Numbered from the stretch's first letter, positions 23,920-36,622 are shown. The stretch is DNA of 64,000 nt from Motacilla alba alba (GCF_015832195.1 NC_052020.1:5586254-5650253), one strand, 5' to 3'. Notes: generated from the sequence alone by a model not told the origin. Numbers and translations are program-made.

Positions 23920-24273
23920 AGACCCCCGTCATTGGGAGGAATTGATGAATCTGACTCCATGTTCTTAGAAGGCTAATTTAGTCTTTTACGATTCTATATT
24001 ATACTAAAGAATACAGAAAGGATACTTACAGAAGGCTAAAAGATACTAATGAAAACTCGTGACTCTCTCTTCAGAGTGACACAGCCTGGCCCCAACTGGC
24101 CAATAAGTAAAAACAATTCACGTGTTGAACAATCTCCAACCACATCCCAAAGCAGCAAAACACAGGAGAAGCAAATGGGGTAATATTTTTTCCTTTTTCT
24201 CTGAGGATTCTCAGCTTCCCAGGAGCGAAGTCCTGGGCAAAGAGATTTTTCAGAAAATATGGATCATGGATCA
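23920..24273 (-). mobile_element. Degenerate solo LTR related to the one at 60907
   Basis: The minus strand begins TGATCCATGATCCATATTTT at 24273, then reads TCTGAAAAATCTCTTTGCCC, TCCTGGGAAGCTGAGAATCC and later CTTCTAAGAACATGGAGTCA. The order of landmarks (ATATTTT..GAAAAATC, GGGAAGCTGAGA, GGAGTCAGA) parallels the better-preserved LTR at 60907-61298. It is diverged and lacks a clear 3' boundary. It is antisense to the host gene. Confidence 0.55.
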
Positions 24274-24289
24274 CTCATGGATCTTGCTG

Positions 24290-27200
24290 TGTTAAACCCT
24301 GTTTCTTTATGTGTTTCTTGGGAAACAGTGGTCATGGCCAATAGTTCCTCTCTCTAACTCCAGAGAGGGAGGGCCCCAATCCTTTTCACTGGGACTGTGT
24401 ATTTTACTGTGTATTTCCTTACCTGTGGTTGCTTTTGCTGAGTGAATCTCAGCGTCAAACATCAAATTTTCATCTTTACTTTTTTCTGCTAGCTTGGGCT
24501 GACTCAGATCCGACCATCTGCATGGTCCCAGCGCTATATCCCTGCTCCAAGTTTGCAGTGTTTGCCATCCCAGCGTGACAGCACTCTTTTGGGAGCATTT
24601 GCAGCAAAGAGGCAATATAGATCTGAACGTATTTCTCCTCAGAGCCACCTGCCAGCCCTGATGCTCTCTGAAGGCAGCAGGCCACCAGCACGGTGGTGTC
24701 AAACACCTCCATAACACCCCGAGAGGCTGCTCCTTTCCTGGCATCACGGGTCTCCATTTTGTCTTTGTGTTTGTTCTTTGACTCAGGCACAAACCTGCTG
24801 TGCATTTCTGAATTGATGCTTTTATCTAATTGTTTTTAATAGCTGTTTCTTTCAGGCCAGCTGATTCGTACACTTTCCCGAGCATTTAATTTGGTTTCTA
24901 CATTAATTCCATATCAGGGAGTAATTAGAATAGACAGAGAAAGAATAAGTAGGACTGAAGTTATGAAACAAAACTGCCATGTGAATTTATTGCCTGTGGT
25001 TCTTCGGGACCCAGTCATCTGCTACAACTTCTTTTAATAGCTCCTTCTGACTTTAATGTGATCAAAACAAATGTAGCATTTTGTTCTTGAGTTACATTCG
25101 GATTCTGCTGCTCAGTGGTTGGCACAGAACCCACGGAAGGGGTGGGAGCACTGACCCTGAAGCTTGGAATACCCAAAGCACCCGGGATGCAGTGCAGGGC
25201 CTGCCTGGAGCCCTGGGGTGCACCCTTCTCTTCCCTCAGGCAGCTCCCTGCCTGATGGTGCTGGCAGAAATCTTTTACAGAAACGTTTCAGACTTCTCTG
25301 GGGTTTTGCAAATACATTGATTTTTAATACAGTTTTACAGTGCAATAAGCACGAGGTAACATTTCGAAATATTTTGGTTGCTCTCCTAGGGAAACAAAAG
25401 TAAAGCCATGGATTTTACCTTTCTCTTCCCAGTCCGTTGGAAGGATTGACAAAGCACAACCTTTCTCAGTAACTTCTTAACCCTTTGGCCAGTTTCCATC
25501 ACGTTTATCAGAGATAGAGTTGTCTGCTGTCTCAGTTTCTTCCTGCTTTCATACAATTGCGTGCCTGCAGAGATGGAGGGGAGCTGATAACAAATGCTGG
25601 GCTGTTATCTGCCATTTCCCGATGCTCCCAAGCAGCACAAGCTGTGCTGGAGCAGCTGTCCCAGGTGGCAGACAGGGAGCCTGGGCTGGGAGCTCTGGGG
25701 TGCAGGGTGGGGATGCTGGCATGGGGAGAGACAGGCAGGAGGGGAAGGGGCTCTGCAGGGTGTGGGTGAGCTGGATTCCTCTGCTAGGGATGACTTCCCC
25801 ATCAATTCCTGTTTTATTGTGGAAGAGGGGCACTGGCCTGTGCCTGACCCTGGCAAACAAACCTGAATTTGGCCACGATGCTGGGTGGGGAGCCAGGAGC
25901 CACTTCTGGGTGTAGGGACAGACAGGGATGACAAACATTGAAATGTAACCTTGTGCTTCTTGCACTATCAAATTGCATCAAAAATCAATGTATTTGCAAA
26001 ACCCCAGAGAAGTCAGAAACGTTTTTGTAAAACATTTCTTTGTCCCCACTTCCTAGGAACCAACTAACCATGGGTGCAGCTGCAAGCACATTACTGGCAC
26101 AGTTGTTGTTCCATTCCTCCAGCACACGGTACCAAGAAATACAAATTATCTCTTAAAAGGTCTGTTTTCTCTTAAAATCAGATACAGATTGGTTGCTTTC
26201 AAAAAATACAGATCTTTAAAGATCTGTATCTCCTAAAAAGCCTGTTTCTCGAGGTTTTTCTCATTTGAAACAAATCTCTAGTCAGCACTTGGTCTTGTTT
26301 ACACAAACACATGTACACCTGCCATAGTCCTCTTTTATTCCATGAGCATCATCCTGCTGAGGGCTCCCTTGCAGCTCTGGGTCCTGCATTTATCACTGTG
26401 GCAGAAATTTCAACTTTTCAGCAGTTTTCCACAGTGTAATTGTCAGAAAGCTGCCAAAAAGCAAACCACCACCCCAAACTCCCTCGGTGCACATTTCAAA
26501 GATACAAAATTATGTTTTGTCTTCCAAGAGATATTGCATTGAAGTTATCAAGCGTCAAACACTCAAGAACTTTCTCAAACGAAGCTTTTATTTTCCTCTG
26601 AGAGATTATTCAGAAATTGTTAACTAACTGGTATCAAGTTTTTGGGCAATCCCGTGAAGAGGTGATGCAAATCACTGGTGCTCAGCCATTTCTTTGGGCA
26701 GAGGAAAAAAAGAGGACACACTGCAGTGGGGAGTTTTCAGATCAGTGATTTACATTATCACAAAGTGTGATTTAAGCTTTTATGGTAAAACAAGATGAAA
26801 TTAACATAAACTTCGGTGCAAAAATAGCAATATGTTCCAGTTGGAGCTTTCAGAAAATGCTTGGAAGTAAATAGCAAGTTGGGCTCTTGGAAGCCTCTCT
26901 TTCCTGCTCATCCCTGGAATGAAACTAAAACCTGCTCATCACTCCTGGGTAGCTGGGTCAGGGCTTGTGAAGGTGCTCCCATGGTTACAGGAGTGAAAAG
27001 GGAGGATCCCAGTAGGAAGTCATCCCTATTTTGAGTTTGCTGAACTCTGCCTGTAATCCTCTGGATGTGACAACCTAAAGCAGCATCCTGTATGGCTCCT
27101 CCCTGGCTCCTGATCTTTGGTGTTTTAGCTGTTGGAGTGCTACTCCTCATTAGTGCCTCTGATATTACAGCCAAGATTTACACCAAGGCTGCAGTGAGCC

Positions 27201-28139
27201 ACAAGCTGAGCTTTTAAATATCCCATTTCTTGTCATTTTTGCCCTTTTGCCGATGGAAAAAAAAACAAAACAAACCAAAAATCTTAAGTATTCAGGGGTT
27301 TCTAAAAGCTCAGTTTTAAGCACTGTGGGTAGTTCAGGCAGCAGGGCTCAGTAATTTTCAGTGAGTCAGTGGTACCAGAGCTGCTGAGAGTTACAGAGGC
27401 GTTTTGGTGCCTGCACTTGCAGATGGGAGCCTGCAAGATCACTGGGGGAATTCAGGAGCTGCACAGGACTTGCACTGCCTCTTCAAGGGGCTGCTGGCTT
27501 CTCAAGTGAGTAGGTGTTAGCTGGCAGCTCCTCCAAGTCTTACGAGGCACTTACATGCCTCATTTGTAAATCTGCCCCTGAGGCCCTTGTGATGGATTGT
27601 TCCAAGGTCTGTGTTAGTTTCGTGTTTGTTTTGCCATCCGTGCGGGCTCTGCTTTGTTTGCAAGGTTACGTATTGCAGGTCATTCCCGCAGTAGCTTTCA
27701 CTCAGCTCCAAGCCTCTTTACTTGCCTTTGGTGTTAAACATAAAACACCAGCCCTTCGTGTTGCCAGTACTTAAGGAATTAAAAATAGCTGGCACACACC
27801 AGCGTGAATTTTGCAGCAGTTAGGCAGAGTTGATGCAAGGTGCTTGGGCTGTTCAGTGCTGCCTGTGAGCCAAGACTGCTGCCTTGGACTCTGACTCTGA
27901 CTTATGGCTCCCAAGAGGCACAAATGCCCTTTTAAAGGTGAAAGAATCTTTGCCCTGTGCATGTGTCATGTGTGTTTCATGCTCTTTTATATGGCAAGGA
28001 GCGTTTCGGTAGCTGTGCTAGACTGGAATGTTAAGTAAATGTATTTTTATGTGAATGTATGGCTTGTATGCAAGTGTATGTGCTTTTCTGAATCCCTGCT
28101 TTCCCCCCATGTTTCTGTAAGGCCAACGTCTGTTTATCT
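24290..28139. other. Intronic sequence without recognised elements
   Basis: Unique sequence apart from a perfect 24-bp palindrome at 26206-26229. The region around 25.5-25.9 kb is more GC-rich and opens several overlapping frames on both strands, none with recognisable protein character. Confidence 0.5.
26206..26229. repeat. Perfect 24-bp palindrome
   Basis: ATACAGATCT, then TTAA, then AGATCTGTAT: every base pairs with its partner. The bases just outside (A at 26205, C at 26230) do not. It could form a short hairpin or cruciform. No element was recognised around it. Confidence 0.95.
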
Positions 28140-28365
28140 GAAGGAGATCCAGGCTAGAATTAAGGAGGAAGTTTTTCACAGAAAGAGTGGTCAAATACTG
28201 GAATCATCTGCCCAGGGAGGTGGTGGAGTCACCATCCCTGGATGTGTTTAAAAAAAGACTGGATGTGGCACTGGGTGTCATGATCTAGTTGAGGTCTTGG
28301 AACATGGGTTGGACTCGATGATCTTAAAGGTCTCTTCCAACCTAGAAATGCTGTGATTCTGTGAT
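28140..28365 (+). mobile_element. CR1 LINE 3' tail
   Basis: A classic avian CR1 3' end. Landmarks in order are AATTAAGGAGGAAGTTTTTC, CTGCCCAGGGAGGTGGTGGA, GTCACCATCCCTGGATGTGT, GACTGGATGTGGCACTGGGT, GGTTGGACTCGATGATCTTA and TCTTCCAACCTAG. It ends with the CR1-type short repeat CTGTGATTCTGTGAT at 28351-28365. It is 5'-truncated, as most CR1 copies are, and lies in the same orientation as the host gene. It encodes nothing. It is fairly well preserved, so it is younger than the fragment in the HIPK3 intron. Confidence 0.95.
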
Positions 28366-29880
28366 ATCTTTAGAGCTGCTGTTTTCATGAATATTTGATC
28401 TGCTATAGGGTGCCCAGCTCCGTGATTTATGTTAATGAATCAACAATGGCTGCAATTTCAGAATATATGAAAGAAATGGAAACTAACTCTCTCCCTATAT
28501 TTATTTCCTCAAATTTGTATTCACTCCTGATTTGCATTTGACTCGAGAGCCACCCACACTGCTTCTCACAGGTTGGTGTAGCTGGGGAGGCTCTGCAGCA
28601 GAGCAGTCTCCTCCTCACTCTGTGGGGGCACGGCTGCCTTCCTTCCCCCTGCACTGGGGGCAAGGCTGCCTGCCCAGCTGGCCAGGGCATGCCACAGGGC
28701 TCACACCCAACAGCCCGCAGGATTTCTTCATGTTTTCAGGACATTTAACCTCACCCTGCTTCTTTGCCTTTGCAGACTTTGTCTTCCTTCCAATCTACCC
28801 TTCAGCTCCTCCACGCACAGCTGCGTCAGGCACCTGCCCAGTGAGGGGTGGGCAGAATGCTGGAAATAGAGAGCCCTTTCACAAAATTGTCATGAGGAAT
28901 GGGGAGAACTGAGCAAGCCTTCCAGCCTCTGCTCCCTGCAGCACACATTGCTCACCCAGAGCTGCTGGAATAAGCAGCAGCACTGCAGCTGCTGCAGCTT
29001 TTTCCCACCAAAGCACTTGTGCTTTGAGCTATGCACGGCCACGGGAGGGATGTGCACATTTTCAGGGTGCTTCCTGTGCCTCCTATCACGGCTGCTCAGC
29101 AGGGGAATTAATGTGACAGGAACATGGGAAGGGTGGCATGTTTGTTAGAGGAGATGGATGAACATTTCTGTTTATCCTGTCTGCCCAGCTCTCTGTGTGT
29201 CTCCATCACTGCCATCCTTGGCCTGTGCTTCATGAGGATGGAGCACATTAAAGTGCTTTAGCCTGAAAAAGGTGACTGGAGCTTTTTGCAGTCTTGAATT
29301 ACCATTCATGGAAGTGATCAAGGTAGTGAATGGAGACTCACTACTGGCTCTTTTCATTTTTTGGTATTTATTTGCTACATATCTCTATAAACCTGGGCTT
29401 CTTACCACTAACTGCTGTACAAAAGCCAGGCTCAAAGGTCACCTTTCCCCAACAGTTCCCAATGCTTCTGTGTCCTGTTCAGCCCACTGCTGATGGGCAA
29501 AGCCTTCTGTACTGCTCTGGAGTAGTTTTCCTCTTCCATTCCCAAATTACTCTGTGGGTGTTTTGTCCCATACAGGCGACACAGCTCCTAGATCAGGTGT
29601 TCAGGAATGAAATGTGAACATCTTCTGGCACCACAAAGCTGGATTTTGCTCCCTTTCTCCAGACATGCATTCTTTGCTGATGAAAGCATTTGCAAGTGAG
29701 AAAACGTCTGTCTTCCACTTTTCCTAGCTGAAAGTACAGCCAATTTACTCCAGGGAACTGCACGGGGCATTTTTTAATTAATCCTTTCCCTAAATGTTGA
29801 CATTGCATTACATAATTGGGATAATGGGTACTAAACTCAGTGGCTCAGGGTTGTTTTCCAATTATCATTTTGCAAAGATA

Positions 29881-30288
29881 AAGGAGAGGGAGTGCAGTGA
29901 GGTTCTCCAGAAATGCCTTCTGTTATGCCAAGGCAATATTTTTCAATCCAACCTCTTCCTTAAACCTTCTTCCATGTTACTTTCTTTTCTGGCATTTCTA
30001 ATTCTTGGGAAACTACTGAATTCTGCATGGTTATTGTAAAATATGACATTAAGGCTGGCTGCTATTTATCCTCAAATCTGCTGGATTAGGGCTTGCAGGG
30101 TTTTCAAACTGTATGAACATAGTTTAGATTTTGATAGTGAACAAGGTACCCTGAGCAGAGTCTGTCTGTCAGCAGTGAAATGGAGTCAGCATTTTATTAC
30201 TTACAGCACTGAAAGTAATTCAGTGAAATTAACAGAAAACCCCAATTATATAAAATTGCTATGGCAGATATTTGGACTGAAAGTGCAG
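29881..30288. repeat. Copy 1 of a ~409-bp direct duplication
   Basis: Runs from AAGGAGAGGGAGTGCAG to GACTGAAAGTGCAG and matches 33514-33922 in the same orientation. By eye there are about 19 substitutions over roughly 395 aligned bases (about 95% identity) and two indels of about 10-12 bases. I recognise no transposon termini or family. The frames inside are not conserved as protein. Confidence 0.92.
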
Positions 30289-30559
30289 CGTAATAAACTC
30301 ATATTCATAGCAAAATGGAAAATCATATGTAGTGTAGGGCTAATCATTAATGTTTCTGCGTTTTTGATGAGCTCGTCTCTAAATGAACGCAGTGATTTCC
30401 TGGCAGTGTTGATTTTCCTCACCTGCAGTGCACTCACTGAGTTATTAATGTCACTTATGAGCAGTGTTGCACTAATGCCTCAAGGTGTACATTGGCAGGG
30501 TTCCTCTTATTTGTGGTTTAGTGCGTCAGGAAGTCTGGCATTGATACACACCTGGTAAT

Positions 30560-33230
30560 TTTTTGTCATAACACAGGATTCCTGTGTCTGTGCTCCCTTC
30601 TTTGAACCTCTCAGCTCATTTATCCTCTCAAGAGAATGGAGGGAGGATGTGGAATGAGGCACCTGAAGCATCTTCCATGCAACTTCTCTCCAGCTAAAGT
30701 GTGCTCATGATGGGGAGTTTCTGCATTGCAAGCTGAATTCATTTGCTATTAATTTATTGAAAATGTCTGAATATTGCTGATCAGGGTAGGAGAAGCCTCC
30801 ACGTGACTGTTTTTGTTGAATTGCTGTTGACAGCTCTCCAGTTTGGTCCCAGCACTCCAATGGTGCATCATGATTTGCTAACTGTTACCTTTACATATTT
30901 AGCAGAATTCCCTGTTACTGCAATTAAATAAGTGAACTATTATTGAGCCATATGTGTTGATAATTAGGTGATAAGGTGACTAGATTTCAAGTTGCAAGTG
31001 TAACCAGTAGAATTTACAGCTCCCACTAAACCTCACTAGTCAGAGCCAAGGTAAGGAGTTTTTAATAGTTGCTTGGATAAATCATCTTTTTTCTTGCTTG
31101 GGCAATATTACCAGACAGCATTTCAAATTGTGGAGTAAAATCATTTAATGACCTGCCCCTTTTTGGTCATATACTTGGAAAGAATGAGCAGTAGTCAGAC
31201 CTGGGAACCATTTGGGGGTGAGGGGAAGCTGTTGTTGCTGCTGGTTTTTATTGGTGTATAACCAGAGTAAATGCACCGACACAGCAGTGATGCTGCAGAA
31301 GTCTGGAAACAGGGAAACGTTGCTTTAGAATACTTACAGAAGAGTCTTTAATTTCATAGTCTCTTTTCTTACTTATTTTTTAAGCCCTTGAAAGTTTTTA
31401 TCTATTTCAATAAATAATGAATCAAAAACTAGGAATGAACCAGAGCTGTGAAGCTGTTATCAGTGAGAGCTCTGTCTCAGCTGTAGGATTTGGAAGATGA
31501 TTTTTGCTGCGGAGAACAAATGCAGAAAGGGAGAGGGCTCTTGGGACAAGGCAGCTGCCATGGGCTTGGTGCTTTTGAATGCAAAGAGTGAGCACAAGAG
31601 GGTTTGTTCACAATGCCAATGCAAAATGTTTCAAACCAAATTTGAGTTTACCCTTTTCCTGAGTGTCTAGTTTGAGAAATCTAGGGCCTGATTTAGAATG
31701 TGTGTTGAGAAGAGGGAGTTTTGACAATGCTGCCAAATTCTAACAGGTCTTTAGAATGAGTGAATTGTCATTTTTCAGAGGCTTGTAATGAGTAGATTTG
31801 GCTGGATAATCATAGGGACAGTGAATGACACATTTCTGTATTTCACACTCCTGCTCAGAAGAATTTGTATGCTTGTATTTCTCAAAGAAAAAGCTGCAGG
31901 AATTTCTGTGAGGACAGAACAGCAAACTTCATCCTGAATTTTCTTTTCTTAAAAAAAAAACCCAAATCATAATCTGTTTTATTGAAAACCCACATCCCTT
32001 TATCTCCCGGGCTGATTTAAGAATCATCTCTGTACCAAACCTCCTGTTGAATATTGCAGTTTAGAAAGCAGGAGGAGGTGAAAATAGGGCCTTAACGAGG
32101 GAATTCAGCAGGCTGAGCTGCAGGAGTCCCACCCAGGGGTGCCTCCCTGTCCCGTGGACAGTGCCACGACCAAAGCTGCAGATGACACCTGGGAACTGAA
32201 CCCACACCTACCAGTCCAGCACACCAGCACTGGGGGATTTCTTGCCTTCCCTTCTTTTGAAGTCTTCAGTGGGTTGTGATGCATGGTGCTTTACGAGGAG
32301 GGTTTCACAGCATTAGCTCTGCTTTCAGAGGGAAGTGCTCATTCCCCTCTGAAGGAGCTGCCAAGAGAGGTACCTGGCGGGATTCAGCGTGGCAAAAGCA
32401 CTTCAGTCTGGCAATTGTAATAAATATTTACAGCCATTTCTCCAGAGCTCCTTAGTATTGATGAAATGAACAAGTCTAATTAAGGAATGTTTGTTGAGGC
32501 TGTGGTGGCTCAGCCACTGGTGCAATAAGCAGAGGAACAGAGACATTTTCCTGCCCTGCTTGGAAGGTGCTCCTGCTGTGGTTTTGAGGCATGAGTGACT
32601 GGAGCTGGCACCACTTGGGCTGCCCCTCAAATATGCACCTCCTGTTGCATCAAAAGCTTTTGTCAGCCCTTTTTGAATGTCCATTAACCTGCAGCCAGGG
32701 TTAAGCAGCAATTACTTTCGTGACTATTTTGGGAATGTCTAGCTCGTAGTGAACAATTCTCCAGTGGCAGTTTGCTGTGCTCAGGTTGGATCATTTTGGT
32801 TCATTATTGAAAGAAAAATGAGACTATCACCTGCAGTGCTTGCAGGGGTAGCACTGGTGCTGATCAAGGCACTGCCCAACTGCAGAATGTGCTGTGCAGT
32901 CCCAGCCCCTGTTGGTCTCAGTTTTGGAGTGAGTGGTAGCTGAACATCGCTCTTGACCTGGATTTCTGGGATAACAAACCCCGGGAGAACAGGCCTATAG
33001 AATTTTAGATGGGTGTAATTGGTGGGTTTTATAGAAATGAGACTTCCTTTAAAAATCTCTACAGCTCAGCAGAGAGCATTCTGTGAATTCCTATAGGCTC
33101 ATTCATGAGTTCCACAGAAATTTGTTGAATTTCATAGTACTTCACCATAAAAAAAATAGTTTATAACCTCAGCTTACTCATTGTGCCATTCTCATTGGCA
33201 GAAAAACCTCTTTTACTGTGAGAGTGACCC
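30560..33230. other. Intronic sequence without recognised elements
   Basis: AT-rich unique DNA between the two copies of the 409-bp duplication. No mobile element or exon recognised. Confidence 0.5.
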
Positions 33231-33309
33231 AATATATACAGCAATATAAACATATGCAAATATATACAATAATATAAACATATACAAATATATTACAAAT
33301 ATATACAAC
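33231..33309. repeat. AT-rich minisatellite, about 28-bp unit
   Basis: About 2.8 imperfect copies of a unit that reads AATATATACAATAATATAAA followed by CATATGCA or CATATACA. It lies about 200 bases before the second copy of the 409-bp duplication. Confidence 0.8.
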
Positions 33310-33513
33310 AGTACAAAACTCTGTGCTGCAGCACTGCACAGAGGCTGAGGTGATGGTTTACAAAACCCCTCCAGGAAGGAGAAATTTTATCATGCCAGGG
33401 GTGGTCTCAGCCATGAACACCCTGCATGGTGCCAGGATCTCAGCCACAAGAGTGTGGCTTCTGCTGCCTTGCTTGGAAGAAGGCAATAATGAAGAAACAG
33501 CTCCAAAATGATC

Positions 33514-33922
33514 AAGGAGAGAGAGTGCAGTGAGGTTTTCCAAAAATGCTTTCTGTTATGTCAAAGCAATATTTTTCAATCCAACGTCTTCCTTAAACCT
33601 TCTTCCATTTTACTTTCTTTTCTGGCATTTCTAATTCTTGGGAAACTACTGAATTCTGCATGGTTATTGTAAAATATGACGTTAAGGCTGGCTGCTACTT
33701 ATCCTCAGGAAACAGCCTCAAATCTGCTGGATTAGGGCTTGCAGGGTATGAACATAGTTTAAATTTTGATAGTGAACAAGGTACCCTGAGCAGAGTCTGT
33801 CTGTCAGCAGTGAAATGGAGTCAGCATTTTATTACCTAGAGCACTGAAAGTAATTCAATGAAACTAACAGAAAACCCAATTATATCAAATTGCTACGGCA
33901 GACATTTGGACTGAAATTGCAG
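33514..33922. repeat. Copy 2 of the ~409-bp direct duplication
   Basis: Matches 29881-30288 in the same orientation. Relative to copy 1 it has an extra ~12 bases (around GGAAACAGCC, near 33709) and lacks about 11 bases (TTTTCAAACTG) after TTGCAGGG. The starts of the two copies are 3,633 bases apart. Confidence 0.92.
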
Positions 33923-34460
33923 TAGGTAGCAGAAGGTAGGGGTAGGAGAAGTAGTTAGCACATGGATAACACAAGTTTTTGTCTAAGATGGTGTCCTCTA
34001 CAGAGGATTGCATCTCCCAGCAAGGAAGAGTTGAGCTAATTGTTCAGAAACTTGGACCAGCTACTCATTTTTCCTTGCCCTGCCTGGAGCTTGCCCCTGT
34101 GTGGCACAGGTGGACATTGTGCCTTCTCCAGCTGATGCACAGGTGCTGCTCTGCAGCAGAGCCAAGTCCACCTTTCTGTGAAGACCTGAGGTTACCAAAT
34201 AGATTTTTTTTCCCCAAAAGCAGAGGGAGAGGCACTAAAGATTTTCCAGGAAGGCATGAGTCATACAAAAAGCAAGGTTTTCACTAAATGTATACACCTA
34301 TGGGAAATAGGTTTTGAAGGTGTGACCAGATTGTGCAGAATTTTTTTATAAACAGCATTATAAATTACAATTTGAGTTTAGATGTAGCTGTGAGAAATCA
34401 GGAGCCTTTGGCACAAAAAAATCCTTAAGCACTAGATTGTTCCATTAAATTCTATGGACA

Positions 34461-34495
34461 AATTAAGCAGGTCAGCTCATTTCAGACTTAAATTT
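34461..34495 (+). repeat. Left arm of a 35-bp inverted repeat
   Basis: Contains CAGGTCAGCTCATTTCAGAC and pairs with the reverse complement of 35003-35037, with two mismatches over 35 positions. About 507 bases lie between the arms. The pair resembles terminal inverted repeats of a small non-autonomous DNA transposon, but I see no target-site duplication beside either arm. Confidence 0.85.
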
Positions 34496-35002
34496 GTAAC
34501 AACACACCTGAAAGCCTTTGCAGATTTGGAGGTCACCCACAAAACAAAATGACAGAGAGTGTGGAACTTAAACATCACAGAATCAGTACAGGAGCCAAGC
34601 TTGAAAACCAGGGTACCATGACAGGGATTTTGAATGTGGAGCAGGTTGGAGGTGCATTTTTAGAACTGCTGGAGTGAAACAGAGATCTGAAACTGGGCAT
34701 ATCTGATTTTATTATTATGGGCTCAGCTTTTATCTGTGATTAGACCAAAGAAAGGTAGAGTTTTATAGTACAGCTCCAAACATGATCAGGGTTTGCATTC
34801 AAATTCATCCCTTCAACACCCCTCCTAATGGTTTAATTCAACTCACCTTGCATCCTATGCAGTTCCATGGAGGAAAAATTTGGCCTTGCAGCTTCATTTT
34901 CACCATCCATACACATGTAGGAATTATTCCACAGGGTTTCTAATTTACACTGGAAATATCCCTGTGTGGTTTGGCTGAGACCATTAGAAAGAAAGGTAGT
35001 GA

Positions 35003-35037
35003 AAAATTAAGTCTGAAATGAGCTGACCTGGTTAATT
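35003..35037 (-). repeat. Right arm of the 35-bp inverted repeat
   Basis: Reads GTCTGAAATGAGCTGACCTG on the + strand and is complementary to 34461-34495. The interior is not palindromic and encodes no transposase. Confidence 0.85.
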
Positions 35038-35534
35038 CTGAAACATTATATTTGTAAGCTCTGACAATGGAACAGTTAAATAAGACACAGTGATGAATGA
35101 ACTGTTTCTCAATGATTTCAACGTGGGTCATCACTTAGGGTGATCCAGTAGCACATAAAAACTATCACCAGCAAAACTGAGCAGGGAGGGAAGTAGATGT
35201 TCCTGCTGCCTTGCAGCAAAACGCTTCGCAGCACATTGGCTCTGCTCAGCACAGGCATTTTGTGATGCCGCTCACAGGATTCTGCCCACAGCTCCTTCCA
35301 GCCCACTCTAAAAGGGCTCCAAAGGTTCAGTTGAAGGTACGGTGCAGAAATGTGACAGATTTATTGGCAGGTGAAGCGCCTGTGTTTAGAGCTTTTTTGT
35401 TGTTTTGCGGTTTCCTGAAGCTGCCATTTCCAGTGGCAAGCTTACATGGTTTGTCAGTGCCACAGGCTCTGTCCTGCTCTGGGTGCTCTCCTTCACTCAA
35501 CAATGGTCTGCTTAATCAAAATCCAATTTTTACC

Positions 35535-36085
35535 TGCTGGAACCCTGGTTATTGAGAATTTCAGACTTTCTGTGCTGACAGGCACTGACCCCCAAGAGCA
35601 CACTGCATTTGACCTGAGGCTGTGGGGAGAAGGCTTCCAAAATGGAATGACAGAACTGGGATTGTGGGTGTGGAGATTGAATAGAAGGGTGTAATATCAC
35701 AGGGTGGAAAACGTAGAGTTTAATGTTTCTGAATATATTAATATATATAAGCTAAGATGGAGGTTTTAGGGTGGAGGCTGGTCCTTCTCGTTCACCTTCT
35801 TCTCCATGGGTTTGGGTGGGTTTGTGTAATTGGATAAAAAGTCCACATTGCAGGGCATGGGTGGTTGGTCATTGGGTTAAAAGTAAAAATAATTTAAGTG
35901 TCATTTCTTAATTGGACAGTTTATCCTTAAAAGGCCTTGTAGAGAGAGAGATGGGGCTCCATTTTGTAGCTTGGTAAAGTACTGTAGAACTCAGGGTTTG
36001 TCAGACTGTAACATAGATAAGAACTAATAAACATCTGAGTCTGAACAAGAAATACCATCTCACACATTTAATCCTGACCTTGGCA
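35535..36085 (+). mobile_element. Solo LTR (family A), sense orientation
   Basis: Begins TGCTGGAACCCTGGTTATTG and ends TTAATCCTGACCTTGGCA. It contains the landmarks CACTGACCCCCAAGAGCACA and CTCCATGGGTTTGGGTGG, a TATA-like stretch around 35733-35750 (ATATATATAAG), and the poly(A) signal AATAAA at 36026-36031. It is the same family as 45918-46530 (minus strand) and 62601-62836 (partial). No internal retroviral region or clear target-site duplication is present. Of the recognised LTRs in this intron, this is the only one in the host gene's direction. Confidence 0.85.
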
Positions 36086-36568
36086 GAAAAGAAGCAAAGA
36101 ATGGACATTTACTGATCCAGCACACTTGGCCTGGGTGAAGGTTTGCATTTTCATTGTCCTTTTCCTGGGCTTCCATTTCTCTTTCTGTCCCGCTGTCGCC
36201 CTTTGGATGTCAAGCAGTATCAAGGGTTTTGCAGCCTGCAGGTCTCCCAGCTCCAGGGTCAGTGAAGGAACCACCCTCTGGTATCTTGCTTCCTGGTTTG
36301 ACTTGCCTCAAGAGGCAAATGCTTTTTGACAAGATAAAATATGTCAGCTGTAATTCTTAAATCAACTGAAACATCGAATCAGTTGGTATTCAGCAGCAAA
36401 ATTACACGAATGGGCAGAAGAACTCCAGCAGATGACAGAGAAAACATGAGATAATGTTGACCAGCACATGCAATCCTGCAGCCCAATCAGGATGCCCTTT
36501 TTCAAGCTGCACCAAGAACTTATCCAGCTAGACTTATTTTGAAAAGGCCTCATAGTTCTGTGGTGGAT

Positions 36569-36622
36569 AAGGCAACATAATACCTAAGATTCATCAAGGC
36601 AACATAATACCTAAGATTCATC
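36569..36622. repeat. Two-copy 27-bp tandem duplication
   Basis: The unit AAGGCAACATAATACCTAAG plus ATTCATC is present at 36569-36595 and repeated exactly at 36596-36622. The identity of the copies suggests a recent slippage or duplication. Confidence 0.95.

Noticed and set aside
24307..24805. 161- and 109-codon minus-strand frames
   Set aside because: They overlap each other in different frames, show no domain or splice context, and begin beside a degenerate LTR.
30043..30558. 171-codon plus-strand frame overlapping copy 1 of the duplication
   Set aside because: Copy 2 carries indels that break this frame and there is no protein-like conservation between copies, so it is not a duplicated exon.
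35446..35694. Open frame in the sense family A LTR, with a counterpart in the 45918 copy
   Set aside because: The shared peptide only reflects shared LTR DNA. It resembles no gag, pol or env protein and starts outside the element.
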